This document shows, piece after piece, positions 50,141 through 61,407 of a DNA stretch of 64,000 nt. The DNA comes from Anticarsia gemmatalis (taxonomy: Eukaryota; Arthropoda; Insecta; Lepidoptera; Erebidae). The DNA lies in the NCBI RefSeq assembly GCF_050436995.1, contig NC_134747.1:14391501-14455500 (forward strand), in the 5' to 3' direction. The translations under genes and the position numbers were made by a program. The notes under the pieces are model-generated. The model ran no database searches and was not told where the DNA came from. It was given only the letters and a program-made list of their open reading frames with translations. Position 1 is the first letter of the stretch; each line of letters begins with the position of its first letter.

Positions 50141-50200
50141 CGGATGGTCGTTCTCTACGCCTACCCTTATGGGAAAAAGGCGTGATTTTATGTATTTTAA
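50140..50200 (+). repeat. LINE/SINE 3'-tail fragment (copy 2)
   Basis: CGCCTACCCTTATGGGAAAA followed by AGGCGTGATTTTATGTAT is the 3'-terminal motif of a repeat family I recall from Lepidoptera (CTGCCTACCCCTTCGGGG, then AAAAGGCGTGATTTTATGTA). A second fragment lies at 50715-50770, and related ends occur at 28861-28890 and 63301-63335. The body is missing. Confidence 0.55.
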
Positions 50201-50714
50201 TTACTTACAATCTGTTAGGTAGATAACTTTAACATAGAAAGAAATATGAGTTCCTTCGGACAAACTATTCAAAGAGCCAACAAGATTATAATATTATAAA
50301 GCAAAATTTATAACACAGTTTTAATTTTTTTTACAAAATAATGATGTATATAATTTATTTCTGTTAACACACCAGTAAATTTCATCTACTACATAAATAT
50401 ATTAATCAATCATATACCTAGCTACAATTTACAACTTTTCACCATGCAACGTAAAGTAGCTGAGTACCGCGGGAATGTCTTCCTATTTCCTCGTAAGTTT
50501 GCCGTTACTACGCAATTTCCGGGTGTGCTGATCCGGACGATGCAGACACCTTCATACAGCAATATATTAGACTTAATGTGATGTACGCTTTTTAATATAG
50601 TTTTTTTTTGTTCAGATTATTTTCGCTTCAGTGTAAATGTCAAAACGTTAGAACATTACGGGTTGACATATAATTTGTTAAAATATCATCTTAGTTTTAT
50701 ATTTGTACGTCGTT

Positions 50715-50770
50715 GGTTGGTTTTTGCCTACTCCTATGGAAAAGGCGTGATTTTATGCATGTAGGTATTT
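50715..50770 (+). repeat. LINE/SINE 3'-tail fragment (copy 3)
   Basis: TGCCTACTCCTATGGAAAAG followed by GCGTGATTTTATGCATGTAG is nearly the same 3' tail as at 50140-50200, in the same orientation about 570 bp away. Both lack a body, so each is either a severe 5' truncation or part of a local duplication. Confidence 0.55.
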
Positions 50771-51054
50771 ATTACGTGTATTTTAACTTTTTAATGAGTT
50801 TCTTGAAATTGTAATTTGTCGTGTATTCCTCATGTACAATTGATATTGAGAACGTTTCAGTTTACGATCATACTATCATAACTTAAAAAAAATCTGAAGT
50901 AAAAAGTATCTTCAAAAATACAATTGTCTTTATATGCATCATTAATTCTACTTACAAGACAAACTCAAGAAACAATATGGCTCTGAACTTAACACAACCA
51001 AATAGAAATCCAACTAAAACTTGTATATCTTAGTGCCATTATGCAGTAGCAGCG

Positions 51055-51080
51055 GTGCAAGTAGTGCAAGTAGTGCAAGA
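51055..51080 (+). repeat. 9-bp GTGCAAGTA tandem repeat
   Basis: Two perfect copies of GTGCAAGTA are followed by GTGCAAGA, and AGTAGTGCAA recurs 14 bases later. This short array lies inside a chance open frame. Confidence 0.65.
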
Positions 51081-51355
51081 CTATCTGCACAAAGTAGTGC
51101 AATTAATTAGTCGCATTATCATTTCAATACGAGAGAGGCAGTTTAAAGTTTGCTCCCGTGTGGCAACTACTACTGATACCGACTTCTCGTGTTATATTTT
51201 TATGGCACTTGAAAACAGTAATATTGGAGCTTATGTTGGCTGTATTGTGATTGTGTTTTGGTGTAAAAAATTTAGTATGTATGCGAAAGGTTTTGAGTAA
51301 CGGATACAGTAGATTTATTGTGGTGCATATACATATAAAATGTTTAATATAAAGT

Positions 51356-51500
51356 TAAGTTGGTAGTGTAAGCAACTCCCGAGCAGAGGTCTCAGGTTCA
51401 AATTCTGGGTCGGGTAGTAGACCTCTGTGTATCGGAGAGCACAAAAAGCTCTCGATCTTACGCCTGACCTCTCACTAGTCGTGGCGGTTATGCTTCCCGC
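51356..51500 (+). mobile_element. tRNA-derived SINE-like repeat, short copy
   Basis: The head contains TGGTAGTGTAAGCAACTCCC and GGTTCAAATTC (51395-51405), a good match to the polymerase III B box, so this is tRNA-derived. The body (GTAGACCTCTGTG, CGGAGAGCAC, CGCCTGACCTCTCACTAGTC, GTGGCGG) is shared with 35096-35420. It lacks that copy's distal part. The minus-strand frame across it is a shadow. Confidence 0.65.
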
Positions 51501-51861
51501 AAATACCATCTTCAGTAAATCATTAGAAATATGCCTAGATTTAGAATTTTTGAGCACGTGCGTGGAAGACGAATTCTAATACCTGTTGACTACCACTGCT
51601 ACTGTAAATTCAAGTATTGAACCAAAAAAATAAGAAAAATATTTTGTATAGAATGCTGGGCGGTATAGTAGCCTTTAATCCCGAAATATCTTTCTATCTA
51701 CATAACGACAATAGAACTATAAATATGACTTTGCTATCGTAATCATCGTATCAACAGCCAAATACTGCTTACCACATAATAAATCTTCAGTAAATTGCTC
51801 ATAAGTGTTTCTATAATAACCGTATATAGAAGAGATACCATACCACTTTAGTACAATAATG

Positions 51862-51866
51862 TTAAT
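51862..51866. repeat. Target site duplication, left (TTAAT)
   Basis: TTAAT directly precedes the 5' LTR and is repeated exactly after the 3' LTR at 56231-56235. Five-base duplications are usual for Ty3/Gypsy integrases. Because of local AT repeats, a 4-bp TAAT duplication with LTRs one base longer fits equally well. Confidence 0.85.
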
Positions 51867-52001
51867 TGTGGTGAACCTAAACTCCACCTAAACTCCTTCT
51901 ACTCTATGGTAGATGCCATATATTAATCATATAACGATTTGGCATTCTCTGTCAATAAATATATCAAACACGTAATGCTCGTATTTTATTAATACATAAT
52001 A
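51867..52001 (+). repeat. 5' LTR, 135 bp
   Basis: It starts TGTGGTGAACCTAAACTCCA and ends ATTAATACATAATA. It matches 56096-56230 at every base by my reading. An AATAAA polyadenylation signal is at 51954-51959. The right terminus is not the usual CA. A TGT...ACA reading ending six bases earlier is possible, but would leave a 7-bp identity beyond the LTR unexplained. Confidence 0.9.
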
Positions 52002-52002
52002 T

Positions 52003-52014
52003 TGGCGACGAGGA
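52003..52014 (+). other. Primer-binding site, tRNA-Ser type
   Basis: TGGCGACGAGGA follows the 5' LTR after one base. It is complementary to the CCA end of a tRNA whose acceptor strand reads CCTCGTCGCCA. From memory that fits insect tRNA-Ser(GCU), which begins GACGAGG. Serine tRNA priming is also what I recall for mag elements. Confidence 0.75.
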
Positions 52015-52028
52015 AAAACTGAACCTAA

Positions 52029-54308
52029 ATGGAAAAGCTACGTAAAAAACGGAGCACCCTACGTGGGATGCTCACCAGACTCGATACCTACATCGAGCAG
52101 AGGGCGACGATGTCTGACGAGGACATCACCGCTCGCTCCGCAGCCTTGAAGGACACCATAACAGCACTGCGAGAGTTACAAGAGAAGATAGAAAACAAAA
52201 CCATAGATGATAACGATGAAACAGCGTATTTACACGAACAAAATTACGGCTACGAATTCGAAGAACTTCACACTATTTTAGTATCAAAACTTTTAACAAA
52301 AAAAACCATTATTCAAGGTCAGCGACAGGAAGACCAACATAGAATATACCAATACCATAAGATTATACCAAAAATACAATTTAATCCTTTACATGAATCA
52401 GAAACGTTCAATAACTTTAAAAAACGTCTGGAAGTGTACTTTAGACTTAATGAAATTACTGAGCCCCACATGAAGACAAATATTCTTCTGTCTACATTAT
52501 CACCAGAACTCCATGAAAAATTATGTGATTTAATAGCACCAGACGAACCATTGAATAAGACATTTAACGAAATTACTGAAACACTTGACGACTACTTAGA
52601 CCCAAAACCTAGCAAATGGGTTCTACAACATAAATTTATATCGAGAACTCAAAAATCGGATGAAACAGTAGCGCAATACGCCGCAGATTTAAAAAAGCTC
52701 ACTACCAACTGCGAATTTAAATGTCAACACTGCCAGAAAAACATTTCAGAAAGCTTTTTATCTCTTCAACTCATAAGAGGATTGAAAGATAGCGACGCAC
52801 GTACAAAAAATTTACAAGACCGAACAGTATGTACATTTAAACACCTGACACAGATTGCAACATCTATTGAAATGAGTAAAGCAGAAAATACATCAATGCT
52901 TCCGAATGAACAACCAAGTAGTGACAATATCAATAAAATTTCCACTGATTCCTACAATAATTCAAAAAAATCTCCTTTTAGAGGAATCACACCAAGAGAT
53001 TTAAAAGGGAAATGTTTCCGCTGTGGTTTAAATCACGAAACCAAGAAATGTAGCGCTATAAACATAACATGCTATAAATGCAAGAAGGTCGGACACTTAG
53101 CTAGTGTGTGTCTACAACGGCGCTCAGATGCGAAGCCCAGTAAGACTACACCGGATATAAATCAATTAAACGACTCAGCGATAAGCGATGATGATGAATG
53201 GAATGATATTAATGTTATATCTGGTGAAACATCCGAAAAATACATGATAACGGTACACATTGAACATGCTAAGATAAAAATGGAATTTGACACTGGAGCC
53301 ACACTTACTTCTATGTCATTACGAGACTACAGAAAATTGAAAATCGGCAAAAGAATCTTTAAAACTAATATAAAACTCAAAACATATACCGGCGAAGTAA
53401 TCGAACCTGCAGGTGTTGCATACGTTCAATGCAGATGCCAAGGAAAAGAATTCCACGGTAAATTATACCTCATCAACAACAACGTTGACCCCGTTTTTGG
53501 CCGGAGTTGGATGAAAGAACTCGAAACTCTAAATTTAGCAGATATAAAAACTTTACAGCAATCAGAAAATCTAGAATTAGACCAGCTTTTGGAACTTTAC
53601 AAGACATCAGTATTTCGATCCGACTTAGGCGAAATACCTAATTACAGAGGACACCTAAATCTACAAGAAAACACAAGACCAATTTTTATCAAACCACGTA
53701 GAATACCGTACGCTTTAAAAACCAAAGTGGATGAAGAGATCGAGCGACTATGCAAACAGGGTGTCATCACGAAAGTCGACCACTCTGATTGGGGTACTCC
53801 AGTGGTACCAGTTGTCAAACCGAATGGGAGTATCCGATTGTGCGCTGATTATAAAGTTACACTAAATAAAGTCATACAAGATGAACAATATCCAATACCT
53901 ATGATAGAAGATATATTTGCAGAGATGAACGGAGGTAAACTATTCTGTACACTCGACATCACCCAGGCATATCTCAACATGACAATGGATGAAGAAAGCG
54001 CAATGCTACAAACACTAAGTACGCATCGAGGCACTTTTAAGGTGAACCGCCTAATGTTCGGCGTTAAGGTCGCGCCGAGCCTTTGGCAGAAATTTATGGA
54101 TAAACTCCTTCAAGATCTCGAAGGTGTAAAATGTTTCTTTGATGACATCATCATTCAAGGCATCAACAAAGAACAATTACTACAGAGACTTAAGCTCGTG
54201 TTAGACAAACTAAAAGAAAGTAACCTACGAGTAAACAAAAACAAGCATCGACTATTTGGGACACACTATCGACAAAGAAGGTCTACACAAAAACAGAGAA
54301 AAGATTAA
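52029..54308 (+). pseudogene. gag-protease-RT polyprotein, truncated by frameshift
   Basis: This is a 759-codon frame from an ATG with A at -3 and G at +4, 14 bp after the primer site. Residues 1-325 are Gag-like: charged, helical, with a capsid/retrotransposon-gag region around 100-280. Two zinc knuckles follow: C329-x2-C-x3-H-x4-C341, one residue short of canonical, and a canonical C348-x2-C-x4-H-x4-C361, which bind element RNA. The aspartic protease active site is D421-T-G-A. RT starts near residue 567, with L-D643-I-T-Q-A-Y and F-F-D705-D706 as catalytic aspartates (F-F-D-D rather than Y-x-D-D). Gag and Pol share one frame with no frameshift between them. After residue ~736 the frame departs from the family into a basic nonsense tail (R-Q-R-R-S-T-Q-K), because about 20 bases of RT are missing. 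The remainder of Pol continues one frame over. Confidence 0.9.
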
Positions 54309-56076
54309 CGCAATAATTAAAACAGAACGCCCAGTCAACACCGCAGAATTGAGGACATTTCTTGGAATGGCAAATTTTTACAACAAATTTATACCCAACC
54401 TATCATCGATCACGAATCCACTGAACAACTTACTCAAGAAAGAATCTAGTTTTCGATGGTCTACAGAATGCGAACAGAGCTTTATACACATTAAAAAAGA
54501 AATTCTAAGCAAAAGAGTACTTATACATTTTGATCCCAAGAGGCCCTTGGTTCTTGCAACAGACGCATCTCCACTGGGAATCGGAGCAGTACTATCACAT
54601 AGACTCCCAGATGGATCAGAAAGACCGATAGCATTCGCTTCCAGAACACTATCGGATAGCGAGAAGAAGTACAGCCAAATTGACAAAGAAGCTACTGCCA
54701 TATACTGGGGATTGAAGAAGTTCTTTTATTATTGTTACGGTAGAAAATTTATCCTAGTGACAGACCATAAACCACTGACAATAATTTTCCACCCACATCA
54801 AACGTTACCAGCAATGAGTACAATGCGATTATTCCACTACGCTCATTTCTTATCTGGATTTGACTACAACATTGAATACAGAACTTCGCCTAACAACTCA
54901 AATGCAGATTACCTATCCAGGTTCCCAGTAGAAAACACAAAGGCAAACAAAATGGACCAGAATTACAGCTTTCAACTTCAACAAATACATACCATTGATG
55001 TCAACCCAAATATCATAGCGAAAGAGACAAGTATTGATTCCGATTATACACCATTAGTACTCGCATTACAAACTGGCCGATCACTTAAAACGCTCGGTTA
55101 CAATGATAATGAATTTACTTTACAAGATGGATGTATACTAAGAGGAACGCGAGTCTTAATTTCAAAAACATTACGCGAACGAGTGCTGGACGAACTACAC
55201 CTCGGTCACCCGGGCATTGTGAAAATGAAGCTACTGGCCCGCAGTTTTGTATACTGGAAAGGAATTGACAATGATATCGAAACAAAAGTTAAGTCCTGTA
55301 GAACATGTAGATTACAACAAAATGAACCAGAGAAAGCACCACTACACCACTGGGAACACCCAAAGGGCCCCTGGCAAAGGCTTCATATTGATTTTGCCGG
55401 ACCTGTTTACGGATACTATCTTTTAATAGTTGTAGACGCATTTTCGAAATGGACAGAGATTATACCTACTAAATCAACGACAAGCTCTTGGTGCATCCAA
55501 AAATTGAAAGAACTATTTTGCACCTATGGAACACCTCTACTCCTTGTCTCAGACAATGGCCGACAATTCGTATCGGGAGAGTTCGAAAAATTTCTAAAAG
55601 ACTGTATGATTTCGCACAAAACCTCTGCTCCATACCACCCTGCAACCAATGGACAAGCTGAACGATACGTACAAACAGTCAAGAGAATCTTACGAAGCTT
55701 AGAGGGAGAAAGGGGTAATCTTCAAGAGAAACTTGTTATGGTAAAAACTCGCCTCAGACGGACACCAAACTTGAATGGTCAGACACCTTATCAGTTAATG
55801 TTTGGAAGAGAAGTTCGAACAGCATTACACTGCATGTTTCTAAACACCCATAAGGAAACTACATCAAAACATCAAGAGATCAAGGTCAGACAGTTGGAAG
55901 TCGGCGAACGTGTACAGGCCCGTGACTACACGAGTGCTTCGCACCGTTGGCAGTTTGGTACTATCACAAGACGTCTAGGCCGACTTCATTATGAGATCCG
56001 CACCGACAACGGCGATGTCTGGCGCCGACACCTCAACCAGGTGTTGGCTGCATCTTATATTCAGCAGAACAGCTAA
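54235..56076 (+). pseudogene. Pol C-terminal part: RT end, RNase H, integrase
   Basis: This frame is open from just after a TAA at 54232-54234 and has no ATG at its start. It enters RT at S-I-D-Y-L-G-H-T-I-D, the conserved block just after the palm domain. It then reads through the RT thumb (RTFLGMANFYNKFIPNLSS), RNase H (D110 in A-T-D-A-S-P, E152, D177 in T-D-H-K-P) and the integrase zinc finger (H322, H325, C355, C358). The catalytic D386, D440 and E476 have the classical 35-residue D-E spacing. A C-terminal R-V-Q-A-R-D-Y...R-R-L-G-R-L-H-Y-E-I module ends before TAA at 56074-56076. No chromodomain and no env follow. RNase H and integrase look intact. Only the join to the upstream frame is broken, so without a start codon this part is probably not made unless ribosomes change frame. 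Confidence 0.88.
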
Positions 56077-56082
56077 GAGGTT

Positions 56083-56095
56083 AGGAGGGGAGAAA
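56083..56095 (+). other. Polypurine tract
   Basis: AGGAGGGGAGAAA is an unbroken 13-base purine run ending exactly where the 3' LTR begins. This is the standard plus-strand primer of LTR elements. Confidence 0.85.
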
Positions 56096-56230
56096 TGTGG
56101 TGAACCTAAACTCCACCTAAACTCCTTCTACTCTATGGTAGATGCCATATATTAATCATATAACGATTTGGCATTCTCTGTCAATAAATATATCAAACAC
56201 GTAATGCTCGTATTTTATTAATACATAATA
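56096..56230 (+). repeat. 3' LTR, 135 bp
   Basis: It is identical to the 5' LTR by eye. An AATAAA polyadenylation signal lies at 56183-56188. It is followed by the TTAAT duplication and then by host sequence. Confidence 0.9.
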
Positions 56231-56235
56231 TTAAT
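56231..56235. repeat. Target site duplication, right (TTAAT)
   Basis: An exact copy of 51862-51866, immediately after the 3' LTR. Confidence 0.85.
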
Positions 56236-57645
56236 AATTACCAGCGATTATGTACTAAACGACGAGTTCTAAGAACTTACAGGTAGTAATGAGTTAAGTT
56301 TTGTGCGTAAGTGATTTCCGAACAACTTACATTATTATCTGTTTAGCAAGTTTTTGGGTGTTTCGTTATGTACTAGTAATATTTGAAACAAAGAAAGATT
56401 TAGTATAGAAATACCTTAACACGGTCTATAACCCATTGTTCTGTGATTCCTCTAAGAAAGTCTATTATGGACGATCGTTCATAAGGCAGGCAAATATGTA
56501 TTTTATATGGAAGTCAAACTCACGAGGCGTGTGCTACACTAATGGAGTCCATCTCGAGCGACGGGCCGCCAACGCCGCTAAAATATTACTGAACATGAAA
56601 CGCTCTATGAAACAGTTGCCTTGTTACAATTCTTATTATTTCTTATCATATCGTCAGTGACATTCAGTGTTTCCCGGACCCACTTCCGCGTCCCGAGGGT
56701 CCTCCAAAAACCAGTCTCCCAATTAAAACATTCATATAACCGCGGAAGTTCAGTGGAAACTTGTTGACGTTCCTATCAAGTGAGACATCAGTTCCCAACT
56801 CGCTATAGTTTTCCGCTCGGTTTGTGAGGAGGGGTTAAAGGGGGTGTGGTAGGGGGTAGCGAAGACAAGGAAACTTGCCAGGCGATAAATAGTGGCAAGT
56901 TTGTGCTGACAGGCGACACGAAATATTGTGAGGTGCCGCCGCCGTCGGCAAGCTTTTATGTTTTGATTCCAATCTGACAACAGATTTGTGGTGAGTTATG
57001 TTCGTCTGGTTTAAAGATACGTTGCCACGGTTTAGTGTCGTTCTCTGTTATTGAATGTGCGAATTGCTTCTGCGGAACACACTGCGATGGATTTTCGATA
57101 GTGAGGTTTTGTGTTACGAGACTCGAAGTGACGATGAGGTTTTGTGTTCAGAAATTCAGTTACAAAAGTGTGCCTGGTAAAGACGATACTTGAATCCAAT
57201 GGCCTTGATAGGTATCGCTTATGTAGAAATGAAAACCGTATTAAAAACTAATTTAAATAGAATATCATTTATTCCCTCAAATCTAGAAAGTTTGGTAAAA
57301 ATAATCATACCATAGATATTTATACTTAGCATATTATTTCAGGTACACTATTGGTGCTACAAATTTTACATACGTCTTCACACGTGCATGTGAACAAACA
57401 CAAAGCACCCATCTTCCTTTACAAAGGCACATCACCTATTAGTCCACGTATTATCTAATAGCATATATACAAGAGATTACAATAATGTAGTGACATAAAG
57501 TTTATGATCCGATATTGTTGTGAAGTTTACGAGCCGCCGCCGCGCCGGGGAAAAATCAACCGTTTCATATTTTATTGTTTTCTAATATTTCCGCCAGAGA
57601 TTTTAGTTCCGAATGTTTTACACTTATATTTCTTTCTTTATCTAA
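56236..57645. other. Intron, part 10: no gene seen
   Basis: There are no supportable exons. G-runs at 56826-56858 (GGGG, GGGGG, GGGGG with short spacers) are a weak quadruplex candidate. The minus-strand frame at 56750-56980 lies over that tract and shows no domain. Confidence 0.5.
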
Positions 57646-57648
57646 AAA

Positions 57649-57831
57649 CACAACCCCCGCACTAAGAATAGCTCCTGTTTCGCGGAAACTTTTACAAACG
57701 TACAAACAACGGACACACCCGAATCAATTTATTTGTGGATCGCACAAATAATTGTTCCGTGTGGGAATCGAACCCAAGACCTCACTACGCAATGGTAGCG
57801 GCGTGGTGACCTAAACTACTCTGCCACGGAG
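57649..57831 (-). mobile_element. tRNA-derived SINE, copy A
   Basis: Read on the minus strand, the head CTCCGTGGCAGAGTAGTTTA is A-box-like and GGGTTCGATTCCC (complement of 57763-57775) is a perfect B box, so the promoter descends from a tRNA gene. It continues ACACGGAACAATTATTTGTG, CGATCCACAAATA, and ends in CGGGGGTTGTG. The same layout occurs at 58371-58556. The tRNA part is followed by ~100 bp of unrelated body, so this is a SINE and not a functional tRNA gene. Confidence 0.75.
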
Positions 57832-58370
57832 TTTAGTTCAATTGTCATAATAATAGTAGACATAAATATTGAGGCTTAGTTTTGAGTGGAGGCAATTTTT
57901 AAAAGTTGTTCTCCTCATCGCATATAAAATTTAAAACGAAAATTGTAGTACAAACTTTTATGGAAACACTGTGGTGTATGAATTTTCGTTGTCCACATAG
58001 AAATTGCGACATAAAATCTACAGACTTATTTCAGAAAAATGTCCCTAGGTACTATCAAATATATTTATCCAATGAAACTGTAAATCACTGAAAGCTATTT
58101 ATAAATCTGTAAACCTGATAACTAGACTATTACCTAAATACTCAGACAAATATAACAGGTGGAAAGAAATATAAAATCCGTGTATTCGCATAAAAAAGCA
58201 ATATTTTCAGTAGTAAGTCGCCATAAAGCGAAACAAACATATATCAACAGTTTTTATGACGTCACATAAAATATACTATCAATTTGAAAATAAAGGTGCG
58301 TACATGATCGTAAATTTAAATAAAACTTGACCAGACTCATTACCTTCGGCGGAATTTTCTTTTGTGTTTA
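57832..58370. other. Spacer between the two SINEs: nothing recognised
   Basis: AT-rich, with a CRE palindrome at 58257-58264 inside the near-palindrome TTTATGACGTCACATAAA. The 61-codon frame at 57906-58091 is not recognisable. Confidence 0.45.
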
Positions 58371-58556
58371 AAAAGACAACCCCTGCACTAAGAATTGTTC
58401 TTGTGTCGCGGGGAGTTTAACAAACATTCAAACAACGGACATAAAGTGCAACCAGGGTCGAAATAATTATTTGTAGATCGCACAAACAATTGTTCCGTGT
58501 GGGAATCGAACCCACGACTATTAACGGCTGTGACCTAAACCACTGCGCCACAGAGG
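58371..58556 (-). mobile_element. tRNA-derived SINE, copy B
   Basis: Same orientation and structure as copy A: minus-strand CCTCTGTGGCGCAGTGGTTT (a good A box), then GGGTTCGATTCCC (complement of 58501-58513), CACACGGAACAATTGTTTGT, and the end CAGGGGTTGTC. The tRNA-related region lacks about ten bases found in copy A between the boxes. The two copies are too diverged to be a recent duplication of one another. Confidence 0.75.
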
Positions 58557-58559
58557 CAT

Positions 58560-61405
58560 TCTGCAGAATTCACTTTCATTTTAATTCTTCTAGAATGTTG
58601 TACGGATATTGTGTTGGCGTTAAAAACTTGTCGTTGTAAGAATATTAAGTAGATGCAGTTCTGCGCCGTTGTTGCTTGTTATTGGGAAAGTGTGGTGAAG
58701 TTGCACGTTTAGTTTTGGAGGTATCTTCAATATTGGGGCCCGGTTTTTCTAGTTTAGTTTGTGAGCTGTGTTTTAAACAGGTAGTGTTATTAGAAAAAGA
58801 TGAATTACCTGCTCGAATACATACTTAAAAAAATGGTTCTTTACAATAATTTAATAAAATATTTTCTACTCTATTTAAAGCGTGAAACGATATTGCGGTT
58901 ATGGATTTAGGGTCCTTGCCCTTAAGCAGTAATCAATTCGCTACAAAATATTTTTAAATAGATACATTATAATTATGTAATTTCGATAGGGCTATTTCAA
59001 TACAATATACTTCATTCTATATTATTTAAGCGTATTTAATACAAGTTTCAATCTCTATTATAATCCCACGATATTTGATCAGAAGCTAACCTTTTTAAAA
59101 TAATCCTTCTTTACGATCTGACGAAATCAAATATTTTACGGCACCACGAAAAGTTTTTACAACTTGCCTCAACACTCGGCGTGGATATACTTTTTTATAT
59201 ATTAAAATGGTCGAAAAAATAATATTATGTAAAATATTATAACATGCTTTTTTATCAATATCATGATGAAATGATGTACTTATTAATTATTTTCTGTATT
59301 TTTACAGGTAATTGCAGATTTGCTAACTGACCAGTAAGTTTTTTTTAAGTATTCGATTTCATTTAATTAGTCAATATAATATTAAGTGATGACACTATTT
59401 ATTTTTATCGACTAACAACATTTTTAAAGGCAGGAATCTTGTTTAATTCGGGAACCGAATTTTTGAGGCTTATACATAGTTGCATGCACTACTGATGAGA
59501 TTAAAAATGATTCGAATCTACTGTCAATAGTATCACAACAAAATCAAATACCAACATCTATCTTAAGCAATTCTCTCAAGACAAACCAGATCCTCTACCG
59601 ATGGGATTACATATACCTTTGAGGCTGCCGTTAGAAGTACCTTAATCAAATAATTATTAATTTAGATACATCCTTTTTTCAACCACGATTCTCTTAAGAC
59701 AAAGAAGATGCTGTTTAAAATGTGCTCTGAGCAGTCGCTAACGCAATCCTGGACACTTCTGAGGACGCGCGATAGAGCGACTGTATATAATCGTTTGGCC
59801 TAACTAAAATACACTGATTTTATCAGCTTATCTCACCAAAACAAACAAGAAAAACACAAAAGACATCTCAAAGTGGCGATTGTAATTAGAATGCAAGCCT
59901 TACAATTAGCCGGTGAGTGAGCGGCAGTTAAAGAACAGATACAAAGTGGTCGGCTCCTGCAGTTAAACTGCTTCGCTGCTGAATTAACATTATCTTTACG
60001 ACTCTTGTACCAGTAATGATTAAGACGATTACAGGATTTTGATTCGGAGATGAAGATGTTTTGGGTACAGTGATTAAATGTATGTATAGGTTTATGGCAT
60101 GTTTTTGTAGAGAATCGCACTGGTGATTTTACTTCGTTTACACCTGAAAGATGGTCAGGGCTGGATTAAGAATCCATTAATTCTATTTGAGTTGAGAGTT
60201 TTAAATATATTGCAAAAAATAACGTTGAGTCAAAAACTACCAAATATCATGTTGGTTGTTAGTTGAGGCCTGTCAAGTGAACGATAGACAAAAACCGGTG
60301 GTTTCCAAGAAAACTACCCCAAAAATCTAAGACAGGAAGAAATAGAGTGCAATCAGTTTGTAAATGTGCACTTCCAAGCTCTCTGAATAACATACTAAAA
60401 GACTACTTCACTAATAAATCTAAAATAAACGTAAAAAAACACATTTAATTCGAAAATCCGCATTCAGTTGAGTCTCGATAGGAGCAATTTAGTAGAACAT
60501 AAATCATTAGAGTCGATACGGCGAGTCGTTGATATTGGTAAAGTTGAGCCGCAGCGCGCTCCACTACCCACGGGCCTAATTACTGCCAGTCCGCGCCGAC
60601 TGCTTGACGCGCAATGTATGTGTCACATAGAACTTTGGTCGTCTGCTCTAGAATATGTTAGTGAATTGATTGAATTTGTTAGTTAGGTTTGGGTGATTTA
60701 GTTTTATTGTAATAGGTGAACTAATGGCGGAAGTAGTTAGTTCGTCAATATTAATAAAATGGGATTGTAGAAGGATAGATACATTATAATAAACAGGAGT
60801 TTATAACAATTTAAGACTTAGTATTTTATTTTCCAATGCACCTAAAAAGTAAAAGAATAATAAGCATATGACGATTGATCATGACTCATATATACCAACA
60901 CTGTCAATTCAAAATTGCATTAGTCTTATCATAACCAATGAGTTAATTGGTTAATTGTAGTCAGCAGCAGACAATATGACTCTTGCAGTCCCAGCTTCAA
61001 AATTATACCTTTTTTTCATCACAGATTGACGTCTTATCAAAAAGTCACTGGCACTTTAAAATAACTTCACAGCCAAAATCTCAAACTTACAATAGCCGTT
61101 AGCAAAAAAAAAAACTAAAATTCATATCTAAAAACCGCTATTATCCGTTATGACAACTTTTAACGTTACATACCTTGAAGTTTTTATCTGTTCACAAAAG
61201 TAGCTGCTATTTAGCAGTTGTGAGAAGCGTCTATTACGCAGCTTTATTTCACATTTGAGCGTCAAAAAGTAACCGGTTGTCGTTACTGGAGCTCGTTTGA
61301 CGATGTTTTTACTTTAGCTGGTTATCCGGTTAATGGCGGCAAATCTTGCTGAATGTTAGGACGTTATGTTTACTCTGAAGGTTGCTATTTTTTAATATGA
61401 AACAC
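58560..61405. other. Intron, part 11: no gene seen
   Basis: AT-rich with no recognised repeats or exons. Chance frames at 59833-60120 (-) and 60468-60686 (+) show no domain. A CpG-rich patch of about 60 bp lies at 60550-60615. Confidence 0.5.
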
Positions 61406-61407
61406 AA

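Larger units (their letters stand above)
50200..51355. other. Intron, part 9: repeat tails only
   Basis: No exon was seen. The stretch holds the tail fragment at 50715-50770 and a short 9-bp tandem repeat at 51055-51080. The rest is AT-rich single-copy-looking sequence. Confidence 0.5.
51867..56230 (+). mobile_element. Ty3/Gypsy LTR retrotransposon, mag-like, nearly complete
   Basis: This 4364-bp element has 135-bp direct LTRs that I read as identical, flanking TTAAT duplications, a primer-binding site two bases inside the left LTR and a polypurine tract abutting the right LTR. Between them, gag, protease, RT, RNase H and integrase occur in the Ty3/Gypsy order, and there is no env. Very short LTRs, a tRNA-Ser-type primer site and the RT wording (RLMFGVKVAP, CFFDDIIIQG) fit the mag lineage first described in silkworm. 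Identical LTRs imply a very recent insertion. Pol is interrupted by a small deletion in RT near 54238, so this copy should not encode full-length RT and probably moved with proteins from another copy. It lies in the same orientation as the host Ig-domain gene. Confidence 0.92.

Noticed and set aside
54225..54308. Programmed ribosomal frameshift in pol
   Set aside because: Conserved RT residues are missing at the junction and no convincing slippery heptamer plus structure is seen. A deletion is simpler.
57763..57830. tRNA gene on the minus strand
   Set aside because: A and B boxes are present, but no cloverleaf is completed and the sequence continues into a shared SINE body seen again at 58371-58556.
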